This document shows, one piece after another, positions 26,409 to 35,055 of a stretch of 64,000 bases of DNA. Positions within the stretch are counted from its first letter, which is position 1. Every line of letters starts with the position of its first letter. The DNA lies in the NCBI RefSeq assembly GCF_014194695.1, contig NZ_JACIAH010000001.1, forward strand, positions 1,054,001-1,118,000, given 5' to 3'. Source of the stretch: Rhizobium sp. BK399. GTDB taxonomy: Bacteria; Pseudomonadota; Alphaproteobacteria; Rhizobiales; Rhizobiaceae. The notes below the pieces were generated by a model that did not search any database, was not told the origin of the DNA, and saw nothing but the letters and a program-made list of their open reading frames with translations. Both the position numbers and the translations under genes were made by a program.

Positions 26409-27350
26409 ATGAGTGCTCATAGCCATCGCATTGGATTTCGTTTGATTGCCTCCGCGGTCTTGTCGGTTCTGCTGTCGGCTGCCGGCACGTCGGCTGCCGA
26501 GAAGGATCTTGTTGATCTCGTCTCGAAGCAGCTGCCAACCGAGTACGATAGCGCCGAAGCTGCGATGACAGCGTTCAAGGACGCGGTCAATGCCTCAGAC
26601 CTCGACAAGCTGGCGTCCGCTTTGGGCGTCGACGCGGCCCACCTGAAAGCCACCGACGGCGTTTCGGAAACGCTTGCGGCCATCAAGGACGGCATCGGAA
26701 AACGCATCGCGCTCGAAGAGAAAAATGGCCAGAACATCATCGATGTCGGCGAGATCATGTGGCCATTCCCCTTCCCGATCGTGAAGGTAGAGAACGGCAA
26801 GTATGCCTTCGACCCCGTCGTCGGTATCGAGGAGATTATCAATCGCCGCATCGGTGAGAACGAAATCCAAACGATTGAAACGGTCCGCGGCTATGTCGAC
26901 GCTCAGCAGCAATACGCCAGCGCCGACCATGACGGCGACGGCGTGCTGGAATATGCTCAGAAGCTTGTAAGCAGTCCCGGTCGGGCCGATGGTCTTTATT
27001 GGCCCGAAAGCGAAGGCTTGGGTGAAAGTCCGGCTGCGCCCTATCTTGACTATGTCCAGTTCGAGAAGTCGAAAGACAATGGATACTTCGGTTACCGCTA
27101 CAAGGTCCTGACTCGCCAGGGCGGCAATATCGCCGGCGGTCCCTACGACTACGTCATCAACGGCAACATGATCGCGGGCTTTGCCCTGGTGGCGTGGCCG
27201 GTCAAGTATGGCGAGACGGGCGTCAATACCTTCGTCGTCAACCGCAACGGCATCGTCTATCAGGCCGATCTCGGAGCGGACACAGACAAGATCGCGCGCG
27301 CCATGAAGCAGTTCAATCCCGGCGACCGCTGGTCGGTCACCGAGGACTGA
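26409..27350 (+). CDS. DUF2950 family secreted protein
   Basis: This 313-residue exported protein has a signal peptide at about 1-28 (cleavage near TSAAEK). The DUF2950 pattern is clear: YDSAEAAMTAFKDAVNASD near the N terminus, WPFPFPIVKVENGKYAFD, RRIGENEIQTIETVRGYVDAQQQYASADHDGDGVLEYAQKL-type central block (a DxDxDG-like loop), LYWP, and FGYRYKVLTRQGG...GPYDYVINGNMIAGFALVAWP at the C terminus. The function is unknown. GGAG lies before the ATG. The next gene starts 2 bp after its stop, so DUF3300, DUF2950 and the membrane protein form one operon. Confidence 0.88.
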   Translation: MSAHSHRIGFRLIASAVLSVLLSAAGTSAAEKDLVDLVSKQLPTEYDSAEAAMTAFKDAVNASDLDKLASALGVDAAHLKATDGVSETLAAIKDGIGKRIALEEKNGQNIIDVGEIMWPFPFPIVKVENGKYAFDPVVGIEEIINRRIGENEIQTIETVRGYVDAQQQYASADHDGDGVLEYAQKLVSSPGRADGLYWPESEGLGESPAAPYLDYVQFEKSKDNGYFGYRYKVLTRQGGNIAGGPYDYVINGNMIAGFALVAWPVKYGETGVNTFVVNRNGIVYQADLGADTDKIARAMKQFNPGDRWSVTED

Positions 27351-27352
27351 AG

Positions 27353-28570
27353 ATGGCGGAGATGAAGGCTGCACCGCCAACTGCCGGCAAGCTCGATCAA
27401 CCGCAGGATCGACTGCAATTCCTCGCGTCACATGGCGGCCCGTTCTTCGAACTTCAGCGGCGGCTCAAACTCGTTCATGAGAGAAACCTCCATACCGGTC
27501 GTCGAATCCTTGTGTTCGTCGCCATCGCCTGGGCCGTTCCGCTCCTTCTGACCCTACCCACCCTGGCTTCGGAGACGCCGACGCTGAAGGCCTATCTTAC
27601 CGACCCCGGTCCCTGGGCGCGGTTCTTTGTTGGCATTGCCGCGTTTTTGGCCGCCGAGCAGGCTGTCGAAGCGGGATTGCGGCGCAAGCTTGGACAATTC
27701 CTCCGCGCCCCCCTGATCACACCGACCTCCGAGGGCGCTGCACTAGTTGCATTGAACACGGCGCTCGGTCGACGCGATTCGGTGCTTGCGGAACTCGTGT
27801 GCCTCGCTCTCGCAGCCGTCTCCGCAGTTCTTGCCTTTGCCACATTCAAGCAGCTCCCATCGACAAGTTGGGCAACGACGGTGACAGGTGATGCTCATCA
27901 CCTGACAATAGCGGGCTGGTGGTGCGTGGTCGTCAGCATACCGCTCTTCATCTTCCTCTTGGTCCGCGGCATCTGGCGACACCTTGTCTGGGCTGAACTG
28001 CTACGAAGCATCGCGCGCCTCGACCTGAGGCTGGTGTCGACCCATCCGGACGGCAAAGGCGGACTTGCCTTCCTCGGGGAATATCCGAACGCCTATGTTC
28101 TCTTCGTCTTCGGTATCAGCTGCGGCATGGCGGCTGCGGTCGCTAAGCACCAGATGCAGGCCGATCTGTCAGCCACGACGCTCACGACTATCATGGCCGC
28201 CTGGCTTTTGGTCGTCCTCGCGTTTTTCGCCTATCCGCTCTCCGCCTTCTCGAAACCGCTCACTCAACTGAAGGACAAGACGCTTTTGACCCTATCGGCG
28301 CGAGCGACGACCCAGCAGAGGGCTGCGGAGCGCAAGTCGATCGGCGCGAACGTTGTTGCACCAGATGCCGACGAAGCGGAACAGGCAATCGAGCCTGCCG
28401 ATCTTACGAAACAGTACGAGCAAACGCGCAAGCTGTCGTCGATGCTCGTCAACCGCAGCACGTTGCTGCCGGTCGCCGCCGCAGCGCTCCTGCCGTTTGC
28501 AATCGCGGGCGCGACCAAGCTGCCCTACAAGGAGGTCTTCTCGGTCCTCAAAAAGCTTCTGCTCATCTGA
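27353..28570 (+). CDS. Polytopic membrane protein, unknown function
   Basis: I do not recognise the family. The 405-residue protein has about six or seven hydrophobic segments (around 48-68, 78-100, 128-146, 170-192, 233-250, 262-285 and a last one near 375-395). A cytosolic-looking charged loop at about 290-370 is rich in Ala, Glu and Arg. N-terminal sequence DRLQFLASHGGPFFELQRRL is distinctive and recalls inner-membrane proteins found beside DUF2950 genes. ATG at 27353 is chosen as the first start after the upstream stop. The position suggests it works with the two secreted proteins at the envelope. Confidence 0.75.
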   Translation: MAEMKAAPPTAGKLDQPQDRLQFLASHGGPFFELQRRLKLVHERNLHTGRRILVFVAIAWAVPLLLTLPTLASETPTLKAYLTDPGPWARFFVGIAAFLAAEQAVEAGLRRKLGQFLRAPLITPTSEGAALVALNTALGRRDSVLAELVCLALAAVSAVLAFATFKQLPSTSWATTVTGDAHHLTIAGWWCVVVSIPLFIFLLVRGIWRHLVWAELLRSIARLDLRLVSTHPDGKGGLAFLGEYPNAYVLFVFGISCGMAAAVAKHQMQADLSATTLTTIMAAWLLVVLAFFAYPLSAFSKPLTQLKDKTLLTLSARATTQQRAAERKSIGANVVAPDADEAEQAIEPADLTKQYEQTRKLSSMLVNRSTLLPVAAAALLPFAIAGATKLPYKEVFSVLKKLLLI

Positions 28571-28593
28571 GCGTCATAGGTCCCTCCCAAGGG

Positions 28594-28620
28594 TGCGGGA
28601 AGTTGGGCTGGCTTCCCGCA
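28594..28620 (+). terminator. Hairpin after the DUF3300-DUF2950 operon
   Basis: TGCGGGAAG (28594-28602) pairs with CTTCCCGCA (28612-28620) around a 9-nt loop, 24 bp after the membrane-protein stop. No clear T tract follows, so termination is only probable. Confidence 0.45.
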
Positions 28621-28864
28621 GGTCTTGCAAATAAAATCGCCCTTAGGTGGTGCTTCTCACAGTGGGCGACCCGAGCGCATCAACCGCCGGATCCTTCGGT
28701 GGCGATTGCCCATTTGTGAAATTATCATATTTTTCAAGACAATCCCTCTGCTGCCGAAGAACCACATGGGCTCCGAATTGCAATGCTTCAGCCTGACCTA
28801 ATCAATTGACAGCTTGAAAAACTCAACCGACACTTGCCTTTGGGCTGGCTACTGGGGGTAATCG

Positions 28865-31468
28865 ATGATTGATCCGGGGTACACACAGTTTTGCGTTCAT
28901 CCGATCGGCGAGCATCTAGCTGACGTGCAACTTCCTTCACGGATCCCAAATTATCCACCGGCTCGGCCTAGCGCGTCGCGTCGCGCATCCGTACGCCTTC
29001 TCCTTCTCCAGTCATCCGTTGCTTCAATCGCCCTTCTCGGCCTGAGTGGCACACGAGCGGAAGCGGCCTGCGTCGAGAATACACCCGGTGTTATCGACTG
29101 CTCAGGTTCAACTCCTGGCCCAACTACGACCGGTCGGTCTGTAACCATCAATGCAGACAATACGGCGAGCCTAACCAGTAACGTAGTGGTCACCGGGCCC
29201 GGAACCAGCGTCGTTAACAACAACGGCGGAAGATTCACCAACAGCGTGGTGGCCACGGACAACGACAGTTTCACGCTCAACAACCGCGGGCATATCGATG
29301 GGAATATCAACCTCGGTGGTGTTGGAACCAACTTCATTTTCAACTTCGCCGAAGGCTCGGTCTCAAATGGGGTGACGAGTACAGGGAGTTCTGTCGACAC
29401 GGTGATCAACCGTGGCTCTTTCCAGGGCTCCATTAGCCTCGGTGACGGCAACGATACCCTAGAGCTGCTCGGGGGGACCGTCCAGACACAGGTGGACATG
29501 GGCGCGGGCGACGACAATTTCACTTGGCTCGTTGGCAACATCGCCGCTACCGTCCAGATGGGAAGCGGAAACGACACCGCACGATTCACTAATCTGACGC
29601 AGGCAAACCTGACGGCGGGGAAGCTCATCGACGGCGGCCAGGGGACTGACACCCTGATCTGGGATCACACTTCCAATGACGACGGCGGCCAGGGAGGCGA
29701 CGCCCCATCGAGCTTGATCAACTGGGAAACCATCAATCTCACCAATCAGTCTGAGTTCGTGTTCATCTATACCACGAGCGTCCTGACACTCGGCGATTCG
29801 ACGACTGGCACTGGCACGATCTCGATCGACGCCACCAGCAAGATCGAGGCGGGAAATTCCTTTGGCTACGCCATCGTACCGGCCAACAATTCGCAATTGG
29901 TGACCGTGAACAACGCAGGTATCATTGACCTCACCAACGATGCACCGGGCGCCGGCACATCACTGCATGACACATTGAGGATCAAGGGCAACTATATCGG
30001 CCAGAGCGGCCAGCTCTTCCTTCACACGTATCTCGACACGGACAACTCCCCTTCCGACAAACTGATCATCGACACCGGGCAGGCGAGTGGCTCGACCAGC
30101 ATCCTCGTCACCAACGTCGATGGCCAAGGCGCGCTGACGAACGCGAACGGCATCCAGGTCGTCGACGCCATCAACGGCGGTACGACAACGACAGGCGCCT
30201 TCGCACTCGGAGGCCCGGTCGCCGCCGGTCCCTTCGAATACTTCCTCTATCGCGGTGGCGTCAGCCAGGCGACTGACACCGACAACGACTGGTTCCTACG
30301 GAATACGATCTCTCCACCTCCTCCTCCTCCTCCACCACCACCACCACCACCTCCTCCTCCACCTCCACCACCACCACCTCCTCCTCCACCTCCCCCACTG
30401 CCGCCACCACCACCGCCTCCGCCATCGCCTCCCCCACCGCCGATTCCAAACATTCGGCCGGAGGTACCAGGCCAGGTGATCGCGCCGCTGGTCGCGCAGC
30501 GCATGGGCCTCATGACGATGGGGACGTTCCACCAGCGTCGCGGCGACCAATCGTTCCTGACGGGTGTCGGTGCTTTGGTCTATTCGGGGCCAGGTGCACA
30601 GGGAGATGCGTCGGAGGGCGACGGCGACGGACCACCGCCCGGCGTCTGGGGGCGCGTCTTCGGAGCCAACAGCGATCTTGGCACCAATGCCACCCTCAGC
30701 ATTGCGGGCTACGATGTCGGGCCACAGTTCGACGGCAACTACTGGGGCATCCAAGTCGGAAGCGATCTCTACGAGATCGAACACGACAATGGTCACACGG
30801 AACGCTTCGGCCTGTTCTACACCCATGCAAACACGGACGGAGACATCAGCGGCAACATCTTCGGTCAGATCAATCTATCCGCGGGGACGCTGGACCTCTC
30901 CGAAGACAGTGTGGCAGCCTATTGGACACACCTCTCGCCGGAAGGCTGGTACGTCGACGTGATCGCCAAATACGGCTGGCTCAACGGAACAAGCCGGTCG
31001 AACCGCGGCATCGAGTCCGACGTCGATGGGACCAGCTTTGCGATGTCGGCGGAAACAGGTCTGCCGTTCGCGATCGCCGAAGGCTGGACGATCGAACCGC
31101 AGGCGCAGATCATCTGGCAACGCATCGACTTCGACGACACCAGCGACCGGTTCTCGAAGATATCAAACGAGGCCTTCGATTCCTTCACCGGACGGATCGG
31201 CGCTCGCGTGCAGTACAGTTCGGGACCCGCGTATGGCCATCTCGGACTTAACCTCTGGCATGGATTCTCGGCGGACCAGACGGTGACGTTCAATACGTTC
31301 CCGCTGGTCACCCAGACGGAAGGCACGTGGCTCGAGGTCAACCTCGGCGGCGCCTACGAGATCAGCGAGAACGTGTCGGCCTTCGGCGACCTCAGCTATT
31401 CCTTCGATATCGACGGGGCAGAGAGCAACATGTTCGGGGGGCAAGTCGGATTGCGGTTCAAGTGGTAG
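28865..31468 (+). CDS. Autotransporter with polyproline linker
   Basis: This 867-residue type V secretion protein should place a passenger on the cell surface. After an extended N region (1-45) comes a signal peptide core (VRLLLLQSSVASIALLGL, about 43-62) and AEAA. The passenger (about 70-480) is beta-helix-like: Asn/Gly/Thr-rich with repeats such as GDGNDTLELLGGT, GAGDDNFTWLVG and GSGNDTARFTNLT. A linker of about 43 residues, nearly all proline, follows (nt 30314-30443), then an autotransporter beta-barrel (about 580-867, GVWGRVFGANSD through GQVGLRFKW) ending in aromatic Trp. No protease motif is evident. It precedes the DUF6065-like gene by 67 bp. Confidence 0.9.
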   Translation: MIDPGYTQFCVHPIGEHLADVQLPSRIPNYPPARPSASRRASVRLLLLQSSVASIALLGLSGTRAEAACVENTPGVIDCSGSTPGPTTTGRSVTINADNTASLTSNVVVTGPGTSVVNNNGGRFTNSVVATDNDSFTLNNRGHIDGNINLGGVGTNFIFNFAEGSVSNGVTSTGSSVDTVINRGSFQGSISLGDGNDTLELLGGTVQTQVDMGAGDDNFTWLVGNIAATVQMGSGNDTARFTNLTQANLTAGKLIDGGQGTDTLIWDHTSNDDGGQGGDAPSSLINWETINLTNQSEFVFIYTTSVLTLGDSTTGTGTISIDATSKIEAGNSFGYAIVPANNSQLVTVNNAGIIDLTNDAPGAGTSLHDTLRIKGNYIGQSGQLFLHTYLDTDNSPSDKLIIDTGQASGSTSILVTNVDGQGALTNANGIQVVDAINGGTTTTGAFALGGPVAAGPFEYFLYRGGVSQATDTDNDWFLRNTISPPPPPPPPPPPPPPPPPPPPPPPPPPPPLPPPPPPPPSPPPPPIPNIRPEVPGQVIAPLVAQRMGLMTMGTFHQRRGDQSFLTGVGALVYSGPGAQGDASEGDGDGPPPGVWGRVFGANSDLGTNATLSIAGYDVGPQFDGNYWGIQVGSDLYEIEHDNGHTERFGLFYTHANTDGDISGNIFGQINLSAGTLDLSEDSVAAYWTHLSPEGWYVDVIAKYGWLNGTSRSNRGIESDVDGTSFAMSAETGLPFAIAEGWTIEPQAQIIWQRIDFDDTSDRFSKISNEAFDSFTGRIGARVQYSSGPAYGHLGLNLWHGFSADQTVTFNTFPLVTQTEGTWLEVNLGGAYEISENVSAFGDLSYSFDIDGAESNMFGGQVGLRFKW
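30314..30443 (+). repeat. CCT/CCA trinucleotide tract encoding polyproline
   Basis: About 130 bp of CCT, CCA, CCC and CCG codons encode roughly 40 prolines with one Leu and one Ser interruption. Runs of identical CCT or CCA codons (up to six) could slip during replication, changing linker length in whole codons without breaking the frame. Confidence 0.85.
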
Positions 31469-31535
31469 GAGAGTTGCTGGACGAGGAACACCGTGGCAAA
31501 GATCGCCGCGTACACTCAAGCGGCGACGTCATCCA

Positions 31536-32270
31536 ATGAAATCACTGACCGCCTACGTCATCGACGGCCACGATGTCCGCATTCGCCCAGCACCTGTCGA
31601 ACGCGACTGGATGGACAGCACCGATGAGCGTTTCGCCTATCGGTGCCTGCCCCTCAACATCGCCAACGCCCACGGCTGGGAACTCCTTTGCACGACACCG
31701 TTTTCGGCGGTCTGGGACGGACGCAAGGGAAAGGATGCCATTCGCATCAAATCCCGTTCGGGAACGACGGCTCCCGCCGTCAGCCACTTCGGTGACGGGG
31801 TCCTGACGTTCCACGTGCCCTGTCTCTTCCGGACGGAGTCCGGGGTCGACCTTTTCGTCTCTGGCCCGATCAACCGGCCCAAGGATGCCATTGCTCCGCT
31901 ATCAGGCGTCATCGAGACTGACTGGTCTCCATACACCTTCACGATGAACTGGAAGTTCACCCGACCGTTCCAGAAGGTGTATTTTGAAGCGGACGAACCC
32001 TACTGCCACCTCTTTCCGCTCGCGCGAGGAAGTCTCGAGGACATCGCCCCGGACATCCGCAATCTCTCGGAAAATCCGGATCTGGCGAGGGAATATGACC
32101 AGTGGACGAAGAGCCGCAACACCTTCAATGCGGCCCTAACCGAACCGGATTCGAAGGCATCCCAGGACAAATGGCAGAAGTCCTACTTCCGGGGGGCGGC
32201 TCCCAGCGGTGCGCCCGGGCCGAGCGATCACAAGAGCAGGCTTCGGTTGAAGCCGTTCTCGAAGGCGTAG
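31536..32270 (+). CDS. DUF6065-like protein
   Basis: This 244-residue soluble protein without signal peptide contains DWMDSTDERFAYRCLPLNIANAHGWELL near residues 24-52, a segment I associate with the DUF6065 family of unknown function. Other visible motifs are HFGDGVLTFHVPCLFRT, GPINRPKDAIAPLSGVIETDW and FEADEPYCHLFPL. A charged tail (ENPDLAREYDQWTKSRNTF) and a basic C terminus follow. Its start lacks a good ribosome site, and it lies 67 bp after the autotransporter on the same strand, so it may depend on that transcript. Any functional link to the autotransporter is inference. Confidence 0.65.
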   Translation: MKSLTAYVIDGHDVRIRPAPVERDWMDSTDERFAYRCLPLNIANAHGWELLCTTPFSAVWDGRKGKDAIRIKSRSGTTAPAVSHFGDGVLTFHVPCLFRTESGVDLFVSGPINRPKDAIAPLSGVIETDWSPYTFTMNWKFTRPFQKVYFEADEPYCHLFPLARGSLEDIAPDIRNLSENPDLAREYDQWTKSRNTFNAALTEPDSKASQDKWQKSYFRGAAPSGAPGPSDHKSRLRLKPFSKA

Positions 32271-32461
32271 AGCGCGCTTTCCACCACCAAGTTGTCCTGG
32301 CGTGTCGAGGCTGACCGAGTGATTGAGAGGAAGCGGTTAATTACAATTCGTTCGCGTAAAGTGCGCTTGCCCAAACCCGGTCGGTCGATCCTTCGGAACG
32401 TGTCCTCGGTGGCCTGTTGCCATGCTGTATCGGGTATGTGGTGGAAATGGTAGTTCCTGAA

Positions 32462-32511
32462 ATTCGTAATGATGGGGTCGCGTGTTCTAGTCGCGTAAGC
32501 GACACCATTTT
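32462..32511 (+). repeat. attR-like degenerate copy of the tRNA-Thr 3' part
   Basis: A 50-bp copy of 23885-23934 with four substitutions (three in the T arm, one in the acceptor stem) and the CCA preserved. It lacks the 5' half of a tRNA, so it is not functional and marks the right end of the islet. The rest of the 451-bp gap (32271-32721) shows no supported gene. Confidence 0.75.
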
Positions 32512-32721
32512 TCTCCAATAATATCAATTGCTTGCCATGACACCGGCGCATCAACCGGCCAGGTTTCCAGCCTTCAAATGTTTGGTAGGACTTTCCGTAA
32601 CATGGAGGCACGCCGCCGCCATGCTCCTAACCATGTCGCTTGTGTGCTCATTGGGAAACGCCCTGACGCTTCTCTGACACTCGCATCGGAACCGACAACG
32701 CATTCGAAGCTCAGGCGCCTG

Positions 32722-33381
32722 CTACTCTTTGCCAGACACATCCGCCGCTTTCTGCGCGATGAGGGCCAATTCAACGCGGTTCTTCGCTTGAACCTTTTTG
32801 AGAAGCCTGGAGACATGAAACTTCACGGTGCGCAAAGTCGTTCCCGTCGCTTCGGCAATGGCCTGGTTCCCCATTCCGCGACCCACGCATTCCAACACGT
32901 GGCGCTCCTTTGCGGACAACGCGGTCAGCGGATTGCCGTCGGTTCGCGGCTGTGTGTGTCCTCTCATTGCGGCGACCAGTTTGGAACCCAGTGTCGGCGC
33001 TAAATAGGTGCTGCCGCGCTGGACGGTCGTCAACGCGTCGAGCAACTCGTTTGCGGCGATGCCTTTCAGAATGTATCCGGACGCGCCAGCCTCCAGGGCC
33101 TCCAGGACGTCTTGGTCATCCTCGGAAACCGTCAGCATCACCACCTTCACATCAGGCCATCGCTCGTGGATCTCGCGCGCCGCGGCGACCCCGCCACCCG
33201 GCATGGAAATATCCAGAAGCGCGATCGTCGGGTGATGGCGCGCCACGAGATCCAGAGAATCCTGCTTGGATGCGCCCTCCGCAACGACCCGCAAGTTTTC
33301 ATTGAGGGCAATCGTCTGCAACACGCCCATCCGAAACAACGCGTGGTCGTCAACGACGATGACAGAAGCCGGCTCTACCAT
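32722..33381 (-). CDS. NarL/LuxR-type response regulator
   Basis: This 219-residue two-component regulator has a receiver domain at about 1-120 with D11/D12 (VDDHALFRMG), an acceptor aspartate in IALLDISMPGGG (about D56) and a KG switch region. A LuxR-type helix-turn-helix follows at about 150-210 (LTALSAKERHVLECVGRGMGNQAIAEATGTTLRTVKFHVSRLL pattern). Its ATG directly follows the kinase stop codon on the same strand, so the two are co-translated partners. Targets are unknown; the divergent MFS exporter is a reasonable candidate. Confidence 0.9.
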   Translation of the reverse strand: MVEPASVIVVDDHALFRMGVLQTIALNENLRVVAEGASKQDSLDLVARHHPTIALLDISMPGGGVAAAREIHERWPDVKVVMLTVSEDDQDVLEALEAGASGYILKGIAANELLDALTTVQRGSTYLAPTLGSKLVAAMRGHTQPRTDGNPLTALSAKERHVLECVGRGMGNQAIAEATGTTLRTVKFHVSRLLKKVQAKNRVELALIAQKAADVSGKE

Positions 33382-34746
33382 TCAGACTGCCTCCCCAAGC
33401 TCGAAACACATTGTCAGTTTTGTCCCGGCGTCCCCGCCGGCGATCTGCAGGCTGCCGCCCAGGCTCTCGATGCGCTGCCGCAGGCCCTGAATGCCCATTC
33501 CTCCGCCGGCGCGGGCAGGCGGCTTGACGAAACCCTGCGGTGGGCCCTTGTCGGAGACGACCACTTTCATATGCACTGCCCCCATCTCGCACCAAACCTC
33601 CTGACCATTGCCGCCAGCGTGCCTGTAAGAGTTATTTAGGCCCTCCTGGACAAAGCGGAAAAGGCAGATCTTCATTGCTGCCGGAATCTCCCGTTCTGCC
33701 CCGACAATGGTGCAAGCGACCTCTGTCCCTGAGCGGCCCTCGTGCATCTTGATCGCACGTTCGATGATGCGGCTAGGCGGGAAGTGCTCGATTTCTGGCA
33801 GGATCAGCGATCGGGCAATCGCCCTGATCTCGGTCAAGGCGATATCGAGCGACTCCTCGAGTACGGCGAGCGGCGCTTCGCGCCCCGGATCGGACCTGGC
33901 TTGGCGGACCTGTTCAACCTGCAGGCGCGCGAAGCTGAGAAGCTGGGCCGGGCCATCGTGGAGGTCTGCGCCAACGCCACGCATCAGATTCTCGTTACGC
34001 TCGGCGAGTTGCATCGAGGCCTGGCGGGCAACACTCTGCAGTTCGGTCAGCTTGCGCGATGCGGACTCCGCGTCTTCCGCGCGCTGACGCAGGGTCCGCC
34101 GCTGCTCTTCTATGGTGTTGCTTCCCCGGCGAACGATCGCGTAAAGACAGAGCAGGATCGCGCAGGAGGCAAGCGCCACCGCTGCCCAACTGACCATCCG
34201 CACGCGCTCCACATCGTGATCAAAGGTCGCGGGATCCTCCTGTATCTCCGCAATGGCTATGATCCGGCCGGTCGAGTTGTCACGCAGCGGGCTATAGATC
34301 TCTAGATAGCGTGTCTGGAAATTGCGGGCGACATGTTCGCCTGCATCAAGATCGGCGAAGGAAAGTGAAACCTCGCCCGAAAGTGCATTCTCGGCCCCGG
34401 CGGGGAGCTCAAAGCGGTGACCGATCAGGTCTGCGGCAAGCGAATAGGCAATTGTACCATCGGTCGTCCAGATCTCCACATGCGGGAAACGCCCCCTCAG
34501 CATTGGATCGGTGAAAAGCCCGTGGAGCCTCTCGATATCCCCCTGTGGCAGGGCGTCCGCCGAAGCCAGCTTCTGAACAAGCGGCTCCATCATGCTCTGG
34601 ACGAACGTTGCGGCCGCACCGGCTTTGCTGCGGATCGCGTTTTGCTCGACGATTCCGGATATGACGTAGCCCGAGATCAATGTCGCGAAGAAGATCAGGA
34701 TACCGCTGGCAAACAGGAACTGGATCGACAGCGGTCGGCGCCTCAT
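33382..34746 (-). CDS. HisKA_3 sensor histidine kinase
   Basis: This is a membrane sensor for the adjacent NarL-type regulator. Two membrane helices (about 10-32 and 186-206) bracket a periplasmic sensor domain with HVEIWTTDGTIAYSLAADLIGHRFEL. A coiled coil at about 215-265 leads into a HisKA_3 dimerisation domain with the phospho-acceptor histidine in GADLHDGPAQLLSFARLQ. A HATPase domain follows with FVQEGLNNSYRHAGG and GMGIQGLRQRIESLGG. ATG at 34746 is preferred; the in-frame TTG at 34773 sits directly against AAGGA with no spacing. The ligand is unknown. Confidence 0.87.
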   Translation of the reverse strand: MRRRPLSIQFLFASGILIFFATLISGYVISGIVEQNAIRSKAGAAATFVQSMMEPLVQKLASADALPQGDIERLHGLFTDPMLRGRFPHVEIWTTDGTIAYSLAADLIGHRFELPAGAENALSGEVSLSFADLDAGEHVARNFQTRYLEIYSPLRDNSTGRIIAIAEIQEDPATFDHDVERVRMVSWAAVALASCAILLCLYAIVRRGSNTIEEQRRTLRQRAEDAESASRKLTELQSVARQASMQLAERNENLMRGVGADLHDGPAQLLSFARLQVEQVRQARSDPGREAPLAVLEESLDIALTEIRAIARSLILPEIEHFPPSRIIERAIKMHEGRSGTEVACTIVGAEREIPAAMKICLFRFVQEGLNNSYRHAGGNGQEVWCEMGAVHMKVVVSDKGPPQGFVKPPARAGGGMGIQGLRQRIESLGGSLQIAGGDAGTKLTMCFELGEAV

Positions 34747-35055
34747 CCAACTCAGCAACCCTTTGGACCGCAATCCTTGTCCCCCGATCGAAGAAAGCAG
34801 CTATTTGTCAGTACAATGATCGCAGTGTTCGCGTCGAATTGAAAGACTGGCTCAAACTGACTCGGTCTCGAATGTTGGTCCTGCATCGGGGCTCTGCCAT
34901 TGGGCGCCGCCAAACCGGCCTCGTAACCAAACGGATAATAATTGACGCCTTTGCCTCGGCGGCATAGAACGGGGCAACACTTCGCGCCGGCGCTTTTCCC
35001 CCAGTCGACTTGCCGATCATCTCAGGCACTTCGCGGAGTACCCGGAGAAGATGTC

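Noticed and set aside
30296..30826. Minus-strand Trp/Arg/Gly-rich frame opposite the polyproline tract
   Set aside because: It is the direct complement of the CCT/CCA repeat and has no independent support.
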